Shown here: one piece after another, positions 11,826 through 25,408 of the stretch | Layout: each line of letters starts with the position of its first letter | Numbering within the stretch: position 1 is the first letter of the stretch | Source: Quercus robur | Taxonomy: Eukaryota > Streptophyta > Magnoliopsida > Fagales > Fagaceae | Direction: 5' to 3' | Length of the DNA: 64,000 bases | Assembly (NCBI RefSeq): GCF_932294415.1 | Contig: NC_065535.1 | Span: 70,053,362-70,117,361, forward strand | Made by a program: the position numbers and the translations under genes | The notes under the pieces: generated by a model | Seen by the model: only the letters and a program-made list of their open reading frames with translations | What the model was told of the DNA's origin: nothing | Database searches by the model: none

Positions 11826-13619
11826 CTTCACATCAACACCAGGCACCTCAGTTGTGGGTGCTTTTGGCGGATCAATGATAGCGGGGAAGTCCATCACAAC
11901 TGGTTTTGGCACGTCTGGGGGATTTGTACAACGGATGAGTGCCCAATTCACACTTTGAAAGAAAGGATGTTGTTTAACTTCTGTAGCACCACGCCTATAA
12001 GCAAGACGATGCTGTGGCTCTTTTACAAGTAGACCCCTAATCAAGTCTCTGGCAGCAAAGCTCACAGAAGGTGACTCTGGAAATCTCAAGGGCTGGCCAA
12101 CCACATTAAATAGGGTAGCCCGGTTCCCAGCTCCCTTGAATGGAGTTTTACCAAACAAAAGCTCATAAAGAAATATCCCAAATGTCCACCAATCTACAGC
12201 ACTACCATGGCCTTCACCTTTAATGATTTCAGGTGCCAAGTACTCATGTGTACCAACAAAAGACATTGACCGAGCACTGGTGGGTTCAGCGATGAGTTCA
12301 GGGAGAGGAGTCACTTGATGACATGTTTCATTCCTTGACTTGTTCTTTTTTTCTTTCTTGGGCTTGCCTGATAAGAAACGTGGTGCAAAACAGGCTGGTT
12401 GGATGCAATCTGGCTGCATTACACAAGTTGGCTCTATGCAGGTGGGTTGAACACAGTATGCTGAGTTCTTTGTCTCCAAGCTTAAGTTAGAGGATCTCAC
12501 CAGAGTTGGGCAGACAGCACATCTTAGAGAGAGGTCAAAATCTGAAAGCATTATGTGCCCATCTTCTCTCACCAACACATTTTCTGGTTTTAGGTCTCTG
12601 TAAATGATGCCAAGCATGTGCAAATACTCCAGAGCAAGAAGAACTTCAGCCACATAAAACCTGCAGTGACAGTGTAGATCAATGGGCTGAAAATACAATC
12701 AAGGATACATTATCATTTTTTCTTTAAAATTAAGTTCAGATAAAATTAAACCTTTATCACCATCATCATCAAAACGAACAGTTACCAAGATAGATCGGTA
12801 AGAACAATTGTGCCAGAAATCTTAGTTCAAATATCATGTTTTCTAATTTCTGTAACACATTGTGCATTCACTAGAATTATATCAATAAAAACAAGGAAAA
12901 AGAAAAAATATTAGCTTTTGTGAGAACCAGGAGTATTGCTTAATATGATGGAATCCTTTTCTTTTTTTTTTAAATTATTCCAATTGTTTTTCAATTTTAA
13001 ATAGTTCCCCAAGAGGCTACATCTCTAGGAGAAGAAAGTCCTACCAAATATCCTTTTTGGCCCTTCCCCACCCCCACACTCCTTTGGCTATTAATTGAGT
13101 TCATTGTTTTAATGACAACTGATAATGCACAAACTTACCTTCTATTTGCTAGCTTTGGCATAATATTTCAGAACTTCAATATATCTTACATTCGTGAAAC
13201 CTATTCTATAAGTTAAATAATGATAACAGCAACAACAGAAGCGACTTATATGTGTATAGACAAGCCAAACTTAGTATGATGCTGTAGAGAAAGGGAATAA
13301 TCAGGAGTTAAGTTAATGGAAGAGACTTCCACACAAGAATTAATGAACTTAGAGAAAAACAAGAAAATGAGCACTTGTTATGACAGCCCAAATCATCATG
13401 ATGAAGGGACAGCAAAGGGAAATTAGATAGAAATCATAAATAAGGTTGAAGTAGTACCAAAATATAAGGCATAACATCAAGTTCATGCAGGTGACAACTG
13501 TTTGTAGCGTGATTCCACTAGGTTGGTATTCTTAAAAAATTGAGTTGTAAGCAGGATTAGTTCAAAAGGAATGTTTATGGCAAAGGAAATTCATGCTTGT
13601 TGTTTTAGAAACCTCCTAG

Positions 13620-13662
<43 letters not shown>

Positions 13663-15298
13663 AAAATTGCATAAGCAGGTGCTATCAACACCAAAGCATT
13701 CATAATAGTGGCAAGATCTAAAGATTCACTTGATCCACTAGACAAAATGGACTAGTATATATAATTAAATTTTGCAGTTCTTTAGCTTTCCCCAAGGTTT
13801 CTACAGGCAAAGATGACTCCTCTTTCAAACCAGCCAAACTATTAGTAAGAGAGAGTCTGTACAAACCACTGAAGTCTGGTGCAAAGTCTACAGAGAAATT
13901 TCTGTATTGTTTAAAATGAAAATAAAATAAGAGCATAGTGAGACCATCAAATGAATCAAATCAAGAGAGACAGGGTTAACTGGAATTGGACTCACAAGTT
14001 ATTCTCGATTATATTACGAGAACCAACATTTTTATCTTTACCAATAGCAGCAACATAAAATATTTGCCTGGGTGCATGCATTTGTACAAATTCAAGTGCT
14101 TAAAGCAACAAGAAAAGGAACAGGAGGATAAAACAATTCCTAACCTGGCAGCATGCTCTGGAAAATACTTTCCTGGTTGTTTTTGCCTGAGTGCATGCAG
14201 ATCTCCACCAGGACAAAACTCCATTACCAAGCAAGAGAACTTCTCTGTTTCAAAATATGAATACAATGTGGGTAGGAATGGATGATCCAGAGATTGCAGT
14301 ATCTCTCTTTCTGTCTGAGCCCTCAATAGCTTCTTGCGAGCAGCAAGAGCTGATTTATCCATTACCTTCATGGCAAAATAAGTTTTAGTGCCAGTCAACT
14401 CTGATAGATAAACGTTGCCTATATCTCCACATCCCAGTCTCTTTAACAATCTAAAATGTTTCATTTCCAACATCCCATTACGAGATCGAACAGCTTGAAT
14501 TGCTTCCCATCTTATATCATTTGCCTTGTGAGGCTTGTACATGGCACTGCTTAAACTACTTGAGCTGCTCTCATCACTAAGATCACTGCCAGTGCTGCCT
14601 CTGTAGATGCTGGTCTTCCTGCTCTCGACAAGATCACAAGAATTAGTAACTTCGCCACTTTCAATAGACTTCTCAATGCTGCTTGTGCATTCACTAACTT
14701 CCGTGTTAGTGAAACTTTGTTTGGCTTCTGAATACAGGGTCGCAGCATAGAGGCTATTTGGAGGACTTGGACAATAGGTTACCACTGGTTGAGAAGTACA
14801 GTGGCCATTCATTTGTTCAGCACCTCCTTTACTTGGAAATAAAACCAAATTTTCAGATTCTGACAAGCCACTCGAATTACAATTCTTTGAATCAAAAATG
14901 GGATTATTGATGTAACATTTCATTGCCACTGCAGAAACCTTCTCCTCATAAGAGGTTCCACCCACTTTACTATCAACATAATTGGGGGGCCCATATTCAG
15001 ATTTTCCTTTATGTGAATTGTAAAAGTGTTTTTCTGTCTTCAGTGATTCTGCATGCTGCACATCATGATGGGCCACCTTGTGAGATGGCTTTTGATTAAT
15101 CACATAACCATTTGGATTGCTGGCTGTTTTCATGGCATGATTATGAATAGTTGCATAGGAAGTGGAAGAAACCACTTCATGTCTAGTTTGTTTTGAAGAT
15201 GGAGGCCTAGAGGAGTGAGGAGTCTTAGATCTTGATGGAGGCTTGTTGCCTATTGCCAAATTCTGAGTCTTCGAAACTCCATCAATAAGTGATTCCAT
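11790..15298 (-). CDS. AGCVIII Ser/Thr protein kinase, D6PK/ATPK7-like
   Basis: Two coding exons, 14145-15298 and 11790-12660, join as 'HAA-R-FYVAE' and encode 674 aa. Residues 1-270 are Ser-rich and low complexity. The kinase domain starts near 282: glycine loop 'GCGDIGNV' (289-296), Lys311 in 'FAMKVMDK', catalytic 'YRDLKPEN' (Asp407), and 'DFD' at 425-427 in place of DFG, the mark of plant AGCVIII kinases. An insertion of about 85 residues follows, with the CxxPxC-type repeat (450-476) and a Lys-rich patch 'KPKKEKKNK' seen in D6PK-like kinases, where basic patches help plasma-membrane binding. The activation segment is '[12 protein letters not shown]' and the C-terminus is 'NYLEIDFF', a PDK1-docking-like end. 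Family members phosphorylate PIN auxin carriers; that role here is inferred. It is longer than D6PK (about 500 aa) because of the N-terminus. Confidence 0.92.
13620..13659. repeat. Poly-A tract in the kinase intron
   Basis: About 40 consecutive A within the 1.48-kb intron (12661-14144). It could be the tail of an old retroposed copy on the plus strand, but no element body is recognised upstream. The length is likely unreliable in sequencing. Confidence 0.8.
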
Positions 15299-16128
15299 TC
15301 AGCAATTTCAAACAGGCACTGCCACGCCAAAATCTAAACTAAGCACAGTGAATTTGTGAGACAAAAACTGACAAAATGATAAGCAATATAATCCCCCTCA
15401 CCATCACCACTACCACCACCTTATGCCAAAGCCATTAATAACAAAATCTTAGACTTAAACGTCTATCTATTTTTCAAAAGAAGAAAATCTGTGACAATAA
15501 CTATGTGGTTGAAACCTAGGCGTGAATTTTAATGACCCTGTATGCAATTTCAAATAAAAATCATAATTAACAGAATTTGCAGAGTTCCATCACACAAATA
15601 TTTCGTTCAATTAAAGAAAATCCCAAAGATTACGGATAGAACAAGAAACCTAAAGCCGACCCGAGATACCAAGACAAACATAGCTAACCCCAGAATCAAG
15701 ATAGTGAACTTAATTAATACACACACACAAAAAAAAGGGTCAAAAAACTAGCAAAGTCAACCATCAACTAAATAAAAATGCATTGCTTTGAGATTCCTAC
15801 ACCACCATAAAGAAGTTTCTCAACGACCCAGATGGCATTTTTGCTTGCCAAGCAAAAATGTAGTAAAAGAAAAGGAAGGAACTAGAATTTGAAGAAACAA
15901 TCAAGCTCGAAGCTTTCATTGTTTGTGACGCAAGAAACCCAACACCTCCATTCATTTGGAGCCAAAAAAGCAACAAACTTGACCTTCCCCTTCTTTTCTT
16001 TTCCCACAATTTCTCAAAAACCAAACGAAAAACAAGGCAAGAAACCCCAAAAAAGCAAAGAGCCAAAGAATCATAAAGAATGAAAGAAATAAAGGGTACA
16101 GTATAGTTTTAGTTTTAGTACAGCATAC

Positions 16129-16330
16129 CTTTTTATCAGAGAAGAAAGAGTACAATGCAGAGCAAGCAATCCTTCATGACAGTTGGAACACAGAGAAAGA
16201 AAGAGAGAGAACCAAAAAACTCACGGAGAAAGTGAAACAACTTTGGGTTGTCTTTGTGTTTCTCTGAAGAAGAGCTTCAGATCTGATCGAAACAAAGAAA
16301 GAAAGAGACACACAAAGACAGAGAGAGAAA
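16129..16330 (-). promoter_or_regulatory. 5' UTR exon of the kinase gene with a 13-codon uORF
   Basis: On the minus strand a pyrimidine-rich leader runs from about 16330 and ends at a strong donor, AAAAAG|GTATGC, with exon end 16129. A plausible acceptor GTGGCAG lies just upstream of the coding ATG at about 15317-15322, which makes a leader intron of roughly 0.8 kb. Within the exon, ATG at 16177 opens a complete 13-codon frame (MKDCLLCIVLFLL) ending in TGA at 16136-16138. Such a uORF would be expected to reduce translation of the kinase. The transcription start is not determined; exon limits are inferred from splice signals only. Confidence 0.5.
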
Positions 16331-16992
16331 TGGAACAATAATAATTACAGCAGCAACAATTTTTTTTTTTTTTTTTTTAATTGTTGAAAAGGTTTTTTCT
16401 GTTATTTTTCGTCGTGTAGCTAATGGTGCTTTTGCATAGGAATGGGATTTTTGTTCAGTGAGTAAAAACTAAAAACAAACCCAACCACACAAGCAAAGCA
16501 TAGCCAAGGTAAAATAGCAACTCAAACAAACAAAGTCACTTTTGATTCATGGGGCACCCCCTTTCACTTTACTCTGTGTTTTATAATGAACCCCTTTCTA
16601 AAAAGGCAACTTCTTCATCATTCAAATAAAGGAAAAAATAAAATTAACCAAAAATATTTTTAACAATTTTTTATTAGAAAAGGAAAAAAAATAATCGATT
16701 CTTTTGATAGTTTTATATATTTTTCTGTAAATAATTGTATTAAAACTTTTTTAAAATAATTTATTATCAAATACCTTTAAAACACTCGTTAATTGAACCC
16801 ATTAAATACTAGTAAATTGAAAAAAAAAAAATTTTGCTTTTCTTTTTAGGGAGCTATATTATCAACTGAAAGCTCAACTTAAAAATGTCACTCATCATTG
16901 GTAAACGGTAAATTAGAGAAGTAAATGATTTCTAGAGTCATTTCACCCATCACTTTCACTATCCACCGAATTCACTTAATGTTTTAGATCAA

Positions 16993-18089
16993 GGCAAAAA
17001 TACATTACATCCTCTGATTAGTGGGTTGATCTCATTTTAGTCCCTTGACTATCAAAACTTTCATTTTAAACCTTTAACTATTATTGGTTTGCAATCAAAA
17101 TGATCATTCTGTTGTCTCTGTATTTTTTTTTTTTTTTTTTTTGGAGAAAACTTCTGTTGTCTCTGTTAATCATAACAATATCGTTTAGATACATTTATAT
17201 CAAAAATTGCTTACAATATAACTAAAGAATTAGAAAATCTTATAAAATTTAATATTATATATATATATATATATATAAATAATACACACCCAAAATTACT
17301 CCCTCATCCCCAACGAATTGCTCGCACCCGCACTGTAGACCCCAAGGCCTCTTTGCTTATAATTAAAGATGGTAAAGGTCCTCTTATTTTATCAATATAA
17401 AGAAAAAAAATCTCTACTATTTTTCAAAAAGTACTATATTCACAATATTTTAACAATACTTTCATCATAAATGATAAGTTGTTATTAGTTTTAATTTAAA
17501 CCTATCACTAAAATTATTTTTTTCTCACCAGTAACAACCAATAATAACCTGTCACTAGGATTTGTTGTGAAAATATTATAGATATATCATTTCTTTTTTT
17601 TTTTAGTTGGAGAAGAGTGTTATTGCCCTTTAACCAACATCGAAATTCAATTAGTTACACAATTCTGTTTGAGAGAGAGAGAGAGAGAATTTTCCTAACT
17701 GACAAGTTAACAAGTTGTTATTGTAGGTTAAAAAAAAAAAAATTAAGTTAGTAGTGTGCCAACGTGAAAACCAAATAGATGGAAACCAACTCAATTGTTA
17801 TGAACAAAAAAATGTTATGAATCTTATTGTGTTTATAACTTTACTCTTTTTTTTCTTTTTTTTAATGTTCTTACTTTAAATTTTTTATCTTTGTTCTTTT
17901 TTTTTTTTTTTTTTTTGCCCAAAATGATGTAGGTTTGGATTATTTATAAATGCTAGCAAATAGAGTTGATAGAAGGAATGAATTGATAATAATTTAAAAT
18001 TTTATGGTGTTAATTATAAGTTTTGATAATTAAGGGACTAAAATGACAATCGCATGATACTCAAAGGATGTTAAAAAAAAAAATACTTA
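16993..18089. mobile_element. Non-autonomous long-TIR DNA element, Mutator-like
   Basis: The left end (GCAAAAATACATTACATCC... CATTTTAGTCCCTTGACTAT) and the right end read backwards (TAACATCCTTTGAG... CATTTTAGTCCCTTAATTAT) align over roughly 70 bp. The interior of about 1 kb has no transposase. Long terminal inverted repeats on a non-coding body fit a Mutator-like MITE; the superfamily is inferred. A smaller MITE is nested at 17430-17590. Confidence 0.65.
17430..17590. mobile_element. MITE-like element nested in the long-TIR element
   Basis: The left end ACTATATTCACAATATTTTA and the right end reversed (ATATCTATAATATTTTCACA) are imperfect inverted repeats. Inner words TAAGTTGTTATTAG and AGGTTATTATTGG also pair. 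It is about 160 bp and non-coding. Ends beginning with CACAAxxTTTT words are common in plant MITEs. Confidence 0.5.
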
Positions 18090-21000
18090 GGATAAACTTT
18101 ATTACAATAATGCCTATAAACATGAGTTCTTTTATGTCATCATGAGAGTTTAATGAGCCCAACAAAGTTATTTTCCCAACAAAGGTAATTCTCTTTTTGG
18201 CTAATATGAAGAGCAGTAGCACAAATCTTTTCATACTTTTTAATATGATATAAATTGTGATGGATATATAATAAAGATTTATGTAAGAATAATTTTACAC
18301 CAATCAAATCCTATTATTTCTACTAATTATGATAACATTGCATCCTTAACATTTTTAAGAGTCTTTTAACTTAATAATACAATCTGTTATCTTTTATTAG
18401 AACAACCACATCTTAACGAACCATCGAATCATTTTTAAAAAAAAAATTCTCTTTTTTAGTTTTTCTTAGACACCTCCTTCTCCGAGTGAATACAAGTGTT
18501 GACAGCAAAAAAAATAAAAGAAAAGTGTTTAAAAGCATGATAGAAAAAGAGCTTAATAATTTTAAAAAGGGACAGTTAAAAAGAGTGATATATTTTATTT
18601 TTGTCTTCTTCAATGCTTTGCTTTCTCCTAATACTTGTTAAGAGAGTAAATTACAAGAATTGGGGTGTCAACTAATACTACTTTTTTATTGGGTTTTACA
18701 GCAATCAAATTCAATGTTTGGACAGAGAGTAGATCAAATCTCAACCAGTTTTGTAATACCCCAAATTTAATTGGACAGCACCATTAACTTGCATGTGGAT
18801 GCTTCGAATCTCTCTCTCTTATCCACATTTTTTTCATTAAGTTTAGGAATCAAATTCACAGAGACCAATTTAGATTTGAGTATTTTTTCCGTACTTGAAT
18901 GTAAAATATCGATAAGTAAAAATATTGATAAAAAAATTAATAGTAATCACATGGGGATTAAGTCATCGCACCAATACCATTAACTTTTGATTGGCGGGAA
19001 CAAGAAGGTGTCACATGTGCGCACGTGAACAGGACCAGAAGCATGTGGACGGCTGTCATTGCTTTGTTCGGCGCATAACATTATCTTGCCCCTACGGTGA
19101 GTTTTAAACCCCATCAATAAAAGTAAAAAGTAATTATTGAGGGAACCCATATGATGATAAACAATAATTATATCACTATAACCTTTACCACACTCTTCTC
19201 TTTTGACAATTGTTTTATGTAGTTTTTTTTTAGAGATTTTGTTAACCCGTTATATCTGTTTCGAATTATTGCTCTTTTATCATTAGATTAATACATTAGT
19301 TAGTTTTTTATTGAATTACGAATCTCTTATTTTACCAATTGAATTAACTGAAATCCACAATTGCTTTATGTAGTTGAATGTGAACAACAGAAAAAAGTGA
19401 TGGATTTATGTGAAAATGACAAACAAATAATTACAGTTTTTTACATAATAATTGTGAGAAAATTATGTGGTAAAAAAAGTGGTGCTAGAATTAATTACTT
19501 TTTTTTTTTTTAGAAACTAGAATTAATTTCTTGATGACAAATGGCGGCTTACTTTTTAGTACTGTAATTCTTAAGGAAATAAATTCGTTCACGTTAAAAT
19601 GTTAAGTTATACTATAATTTCATATTCATCTATCACTAACACTATTATATATCAACCATTATAATACTACCAAAAAGCAGTTTTAATAATAATAATAATA
19701 AATTTTGTGACACTAACTTGTTGACGTCATTTTGATATCAAGACTACAAGGATTAAGTTTTTTTTTTGGTATAACCTTACAATTCGAAAAGCTGTCCCAA
19801 TTGGAAGGAAAAAATCATGCTCACAGATTTACAGTCCCTATCACAGAACAGGCTGGTCTTTCAATCCTTTTTTGTACCAAGGATTATTTTGTGTAAAGTT
19901 ACTACTATAGCTGAGCAAGCTACTAGGATGCCAACCAACCACTGTTGGATTAATCCAACATTTTTGTAAAAACTTTTGTATTGTTTCCTGGTTTCTTTCC
20001 TATGAATGGTATCCAAAAAAGAAAAAAAAAACCTTTCAATGAAAGTATTAAAATTTTATAATTCATTTAAAACATCTAAGCATCAAGTTTTATCTCGACA
20101 TCAATCATATATCATATACTATATTATATTTAAGTCAAAGTATAATCATAATCCAAATTTTCTTCTAAGAAAAAATTTAAATTAGTTTTTAATAATTCTC
20201 TAATTTTACACCTCATGTCCAGTGACACATTTATAATACTCTGTGTCAGAATCTAGAAGACTATCTCACTTTATCTTTAGATAAATGAAAACCACTTCAT
20301 TATTATTATTGTTATATGTTTTTATACATGAGTACGGCGTTACGGATTATAACCTAATATTGAAATAAAATTTAACTATTATTAATTTAATATATCTATA
20401 TATAATTATTGATGATAAGGGTTGTAAAAAATGGTTGGACAACATTGTACAAAAAGAAATCAACTCAAAAGTTACCTAAAAAAAAACTATGGATCATAAT
20501 GCAGGCCACAATCATCTGTTTTTTTGTTAGAGGTGGTGGTGCCCATATCAATGTTCACTTTACAAGTTCTTTTACAATGCCGGCAATGGCATCTCTAGCG
20601 ACATGAGGGGCCGGAGTGCCACGCTAGTGGGACCCACCACTTGTTCTAATCTAGTCTTGGGGCTTTAATTGGGACCCACGTAGGTACTATTGTATGTGGT
20701 GCAGACGGTAGGCACGGAGGGAATACGGTGGTTGAGTAGTCCCTCGTGATGATGACCATAACAAATCCCCTCCCATATTTTTAGTGGGCCTCATTGTGTG
20801 GGTTCCATTCCATTAACTATAACCTTACTTTGACCTCTAATTTTATTCTAATCCAATGGACAATAGTGCATTTTTAACGGTTTGAGACATATAACTGAGT
20901 AATTAACTTGGTGCTCATTGTTCTCACTTTCATCATTGATTTTACTGATATAATTTTAATGTGAAAGTAAAGAACATCATGTTTCGTAAAAATGTCCCAG

Positions 21001-21599
21001 GATGGATTGTTGAAATAATCCTTCCTACTAACTAAATGATACCACCTATATAAATGTGTGAGTTAGCTTACTAATCAATATAAGAGATAAAATATAAAAT
21101 ATGGGTCAAGCTATTGGATACTAATAATTAATAAATTCATTTTAGGAAGATTTTAATACAACTTTTATGAAAAATGGAAAAAATTGTTAAAATATTAATT
21201 ACTTTTTTTTTTCCCATAAAAACTTTTTTTGAATGAATTGTTAACTATTACTTTAAGAGCATCTATTAGTATTTCCCATAAAATATTACCAGATAATACT
21301 ACATTTACCTAAATAATATTATTTTATTTTTTTGGGAAGACTATTTTAACGGACCTATAAAAATTTTGCATATAAGTGGGGGCCATGATAAAGGAGGGGG
21401 ACTTTCCCAACCAGTCCATTGCAGGCTTACAACTTGACACGTTTTTTAGATTATGATTAAGTGGTTCTGAGACAAAGATGTCCAGGCTTGTGGTGACTAG
21501 TGTCACCAATCAACTAAACATGTTTCAACAATCATTTTCAGTGTGCAATGTACGCTATCATTTTCTCCAGCAAATCCATGACTAACGAAAATTCTCACG

Positions 21600-21780
21600 A
21601 AGCTAGGCACTTACTTTCATGCTTCCTTCCTGTCCTCTAGGATCATGTGCAGCAACTACAACCAAAGTCCTCTTGGTCGCTTCACACTGAAGAGTTTACT
21701 TCTCAATTAGTAACAGTAATCTCACTAGCTAGGCTCTCGCTTCATGGGTCCTTTCCTCTAGGATCAAGTGCTGCAATTGA
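21600..21780. repeat. Imperfect tandem duplication
   Basis: AGCTAGGCAC...TCCTCTAGGATCATGTGCAGCAA (about 21600-21655) recurs as AGCTAGGCTC...TCCTCTAGGATCAAGTGCTGCAA (about 21728-21778). The copies are diverged and the function is unknown. Confidence 0.5.
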
Positions 21781-21826
21781 GAACAAATTTCCAAGTTTTT
21801 TGCTGAGAAAAAACTTTCTTTCAATC

Positions 21827-21942
21827 TAATTAAATATTATAAATCTATATATGTATTTAATACAGTGTTATTTAAAATTTTGAATAATTAAATATTATAA
21901 ATCTATATATGTATTTAATACAGTGTTATTTAAAATTTTGAA
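21827..21942. repeat. 58-bp perfect tandem duplication
   Basis: The unit starting TAATTAAATATTATAAATCT and ending AATTTTGAA appears at 21827-21884 and again at 21885-21942 with no visible differences. This implies a very recent duplication or an assembly artefact. Confidence 0.93.
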
Positions 21943-22650
21943 TAACATGACATCTTGAAAACTATTAGATGAAAGAAATAAATCTTAAACGTATATCGAA
22001 TTCTCTTATTTGAAATAGAGAGGATTGAGAATTTGTATGTTCTTGGTCACTTTAGCATTAAGAGTATACTTGATTTGTAAGATGGAATGTTTGTGAAAAT
22101 AGCATTACTTAGGGAACAGATGGGGCAATTGTGATGGGTTGTAGTGTAGCTCAGGCTCAGCATACAAAAGATCCTTAGTAATTCACAATTCAAGAATGGA
22201 ATGTGGCCCTATGTACTAATTATTGGCAAACAAATCCTGTTGATAGTTACAAAACAGTGTTAGTGAGCATGGTTTGTACATCCTTTTACAGTTACGGGAA
22301 CAAAGCTTATTGCATTCAAGTCCATAAAGGGGTTGGGGTCCTGCTGTTTGAATCCCAGAAAGACAGAAAAGTGGTGTCACTTTGGTCCAAAGGTTAGGTT
22401 AGAAATAGGGTTAGTTGGGCTGGTTGGTGGGTGATCTAATAAACTGAACATACTAAATGAATATAGGTAATACCATTATGATTTACAAGTAAAAGTGTTG
22501 CATTAAGTCATTAACTTAAAGCTTCATTGCACAGTTTTTTAGCTGTTACAACTAAAGCATTAAGATGCAATTTAAAACAGTGGTCCTGTACAATCTAGTT
22601 ATACAAAGCCTAATTTTTATATATAATGGAAGTTATTCATAAAATAGACA

Positions 22651-25053
22651 TCAAGATTGTTCTAGTAAACTTTCTAAATACAAATTCAGGATGTATCTCC
22701 CTGTTGACAAAACATCAAGCCTCTTCTCACTTGGTTCATACTTGCCCTTTCGAAGCTGGTATCGATGAGTTACAGCTGAAATAGTATAGGCTTGGCCTTC
22801 TATTGTTACACTCTCTCCACATTGCAAGTTCTGCAACAAACAAGGTACAATTGAGATATACAGCTAAACATGGATACCCTGATTGCAACATTTTGTTCAG
22901 CTGTTTATTCATTCACAAGCTATGCTGGGCCTACAGATCCATGAATACATCAATAACAGCAACATGACAGAACAGCAAAAAATTTGTTGGGTGTACATAA
23001 AATTTAAGGGGAACGTCTTTTGCTAGTTATCTACACTTCCAATTCACATAGAATGGCACTTGAAATTTACAGTTGATTAAGCAAATTTGATGCCACATGG
23101 GACCATATGTCTTTCCTGTAACATGTTCTGGCATTGAAGCATTAGTGTTGAAAGAAGGAACCAACATATATTAGTAAATGCATTCCTCATATCTTTCAAA
23201 CTATGACAAAATATGCAGACAATAATGTATGTGCTAGAATTTTCTATATCCTAATCCAACATGTTATGCTGTCTTTAGTTCTTTCACTATCTCTGTCTCT
23301 CTGGGATGACCCCAGTCCCAGCCACGAAGCTCACATGGCACAAAAAGAATATTTGCATGATCTTTCTCCCTCATCTTTCTCTTTACCTTTGGAGATCTAT
23401 TATAGAGCAAGCAAGGACAAGGTGTGTTATAGACTAGCATCGTTATCTATGATACAACCTTCAATAGATTTCCTTATCATCCATTAAAAAAAAAATTTAA
23501 GTTATTTACATAGCTAATCTAGCAGCATCTTTTCTTGGGACCATTTTGCTACGTGGAGTACATCCTTCAAACCACATTAAAAGTAATCTATAGTCTATAC
23601 TTATTTGGACACCTTTCATTGCCTTTCACTACCAGTGTAAACCTGCAACAATGCAAATTTTAAAATCTTTTTTTTAAGCATGAGTCAATCAAAAATACAT
23701 GTAGCCAATCTTGACTAGTTTTTTTGCAGATTCATAGGCAACTCCAACATTTTGGGACTAAGTTTTGATTGTTCTTCTTGCTATCAGTCAATCAAAAGTG
23801 TGTTGCATCAATGGAATTGTGGATGAAAATCAAGTACTCTCTCTGTGCCTCTATTTATTTTGCAAATTTGACCAACAACACAACACTTCTATATACACTT
23901 AGCTGCATGCAATCACATTTCTTTGTTTCTGTCATACGTAATTTAATCTGATTCCAATAATGCTTGGCCTATTTTGACATTTGGCATGTGATAGTTGACC
24001 AGGTTTCATAATTCATACTGCACATGTGATTATTGATTTTTGTATAACCTAGCTAGTATGCTCCTAAAAAGCCTACTAGAGATGCCCATCTATAGTGTAT
24101 TTTACAAGTTACTTGCATTTATCTCCTAAGTAACATATAAAAAAAATTATTAGAAAAGGGTAATGTCTTGCCTCTAAAGTTAATTGATGTACACATCCTT
24201 CTTTTGTGGAAGATCATTAGCACGCAAACTGATGTAGAAAATTAATAAACATTTCAAAGACATCCATTAGGCCTAACTAACACATCATATACATACAGGT
24301 ACTTATCGACATCCAAGACGCCAACAGCAAACGCAATCCTTTTTCTTTGTGGCTAAACTAAAAAGGGATAAAAATCGCGTTGCTCCAATCACAATTGGCC
24401 ATGTCAGCCGTTGTGTAAAAAAATTGGCTCTAGCATTATTCTGTCCAAAATGATGATAGTAAGTTGTAGTTTTAACTTTCAACACTAAAATGTGAACCGC
24501 TATATATATCATTATATCTACTTTACTATTGTAGTTCTTTCATTTTGGATTGTATGTCCCAAATAAAATAATAATAATAATAAATAAATAAAAATCATTT
24601 CCAAGCTGTTAGTCTAAATTAATAGCTAAGAATTATAAAAATGAATGTGACTTTGATTATGGAGATAAAAAATAATAATTATAAATTAAAAAAAAAAAAA
24701 GGAGTAGAATAGATACTAAGAATAGTGGGTAATTACAGAGGGGAAGCAACGAATGCCAAGGTTCTTGGGCGGAGGCGTAATTTCGATGACTTTATAAGGG
24801 TGGTTGTTGTCTCTGTTTCTCTCTTTCTTTCTGCATAATACTTGGAGTTGGGGTACCTCTCTCTGCTTTTTAAAATATATTAAAAAATTTTAATTAATTA
24901 TTTAAAAAAGAAGGGAAAATTGAGAAGCAGAATGTAATTATAAAATATTAAGGAAAAAAAAAAAAAAAAAAAAACCTAAGAATTGAGTTGCGGAATGAAT
25001 CTACGTACCTTTTGAGATGCACCTAGGCCCAAGTTCCATGACACCATCGCCAT
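22651..25053 (-). CDS. Conserved-looking 74-residue protein of unknown function
   Basis: Two exons: 25009-25053 (MAMVSWNLGLGASQK) and 22651-22830 (from NLQCGESV to LLEQS and TGA). They join in phase 0 across a 2.2-kb GT-AG intron, with donor AAAG|GTACGT and acceptor TTTGTTGCAG|AAC. The product is 74 aa and begins one codon after a CT-rich leader. It has no signal peptide or membrane segment; a central stretch 'YTISAVTHRYQLRKGKYEPSEKRLDVLSTGRY' (split here for description only) is basic and strand-like. I do not recognise the family. Its position between the RRM gene and the sucrase/ferredoxin-like block makes it the positional counterpart of Arabidopsis AT5G40500, which is inference. Precise splicing, good codon character in both exons and a neat stop argue for a real gene. 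Confidence 0.72.
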
Positions 25054-25408
25054 TCTCTCTCTCTCTCTCTGAGCATGAAAGCCAGAAAAAATAGAAGATT
25101 TTTCTTTTGTGATTACACGACAACGTTTATTGAGTTGGAGGAAGTTTATTTGGAATTTTTTTTCGTATCAGGGGTGGCCCATGGGCTACTGACTTTGCAG
25201 CCCAAGTTCAGTTTGTAAACTAAAATGAATTGCCATTTCGGGCTTGGTTTGTGGAGGATTCTTGTTTTGAAATAAATTCTTTTCCACATTGTATAGTGTG
25301 GTATTTAGAATTGTCCAAAATATTAGTTCAAATTGACCCACCCGCCCAATCCAAACCGATCCATCAGGATTTAAGTGGATTCAATGGCAAGAGGTGGTTG
25401 GCGATGAC

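Larger units (their letters stand above)
16331..22650. other. Intergenic region between the kinase and the 74-aa protein gene
   Basis: A 6.3-kb AT-rich spacer. It holds the kinase promoter at its left end, a long-TIR element (about 16993-18089) with a nested MITE, microsatellites (TA near 17257-17276, GA near 17673-17688), an imperfect duplication near 21600-21780 and a 58-bp tandem repeat (21827-21942). A GC-richer island at about 20580-20770 (GTGGGACCCACC and related words) has no coding potential that I can support. No gene seen. Confidence 0.55.
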
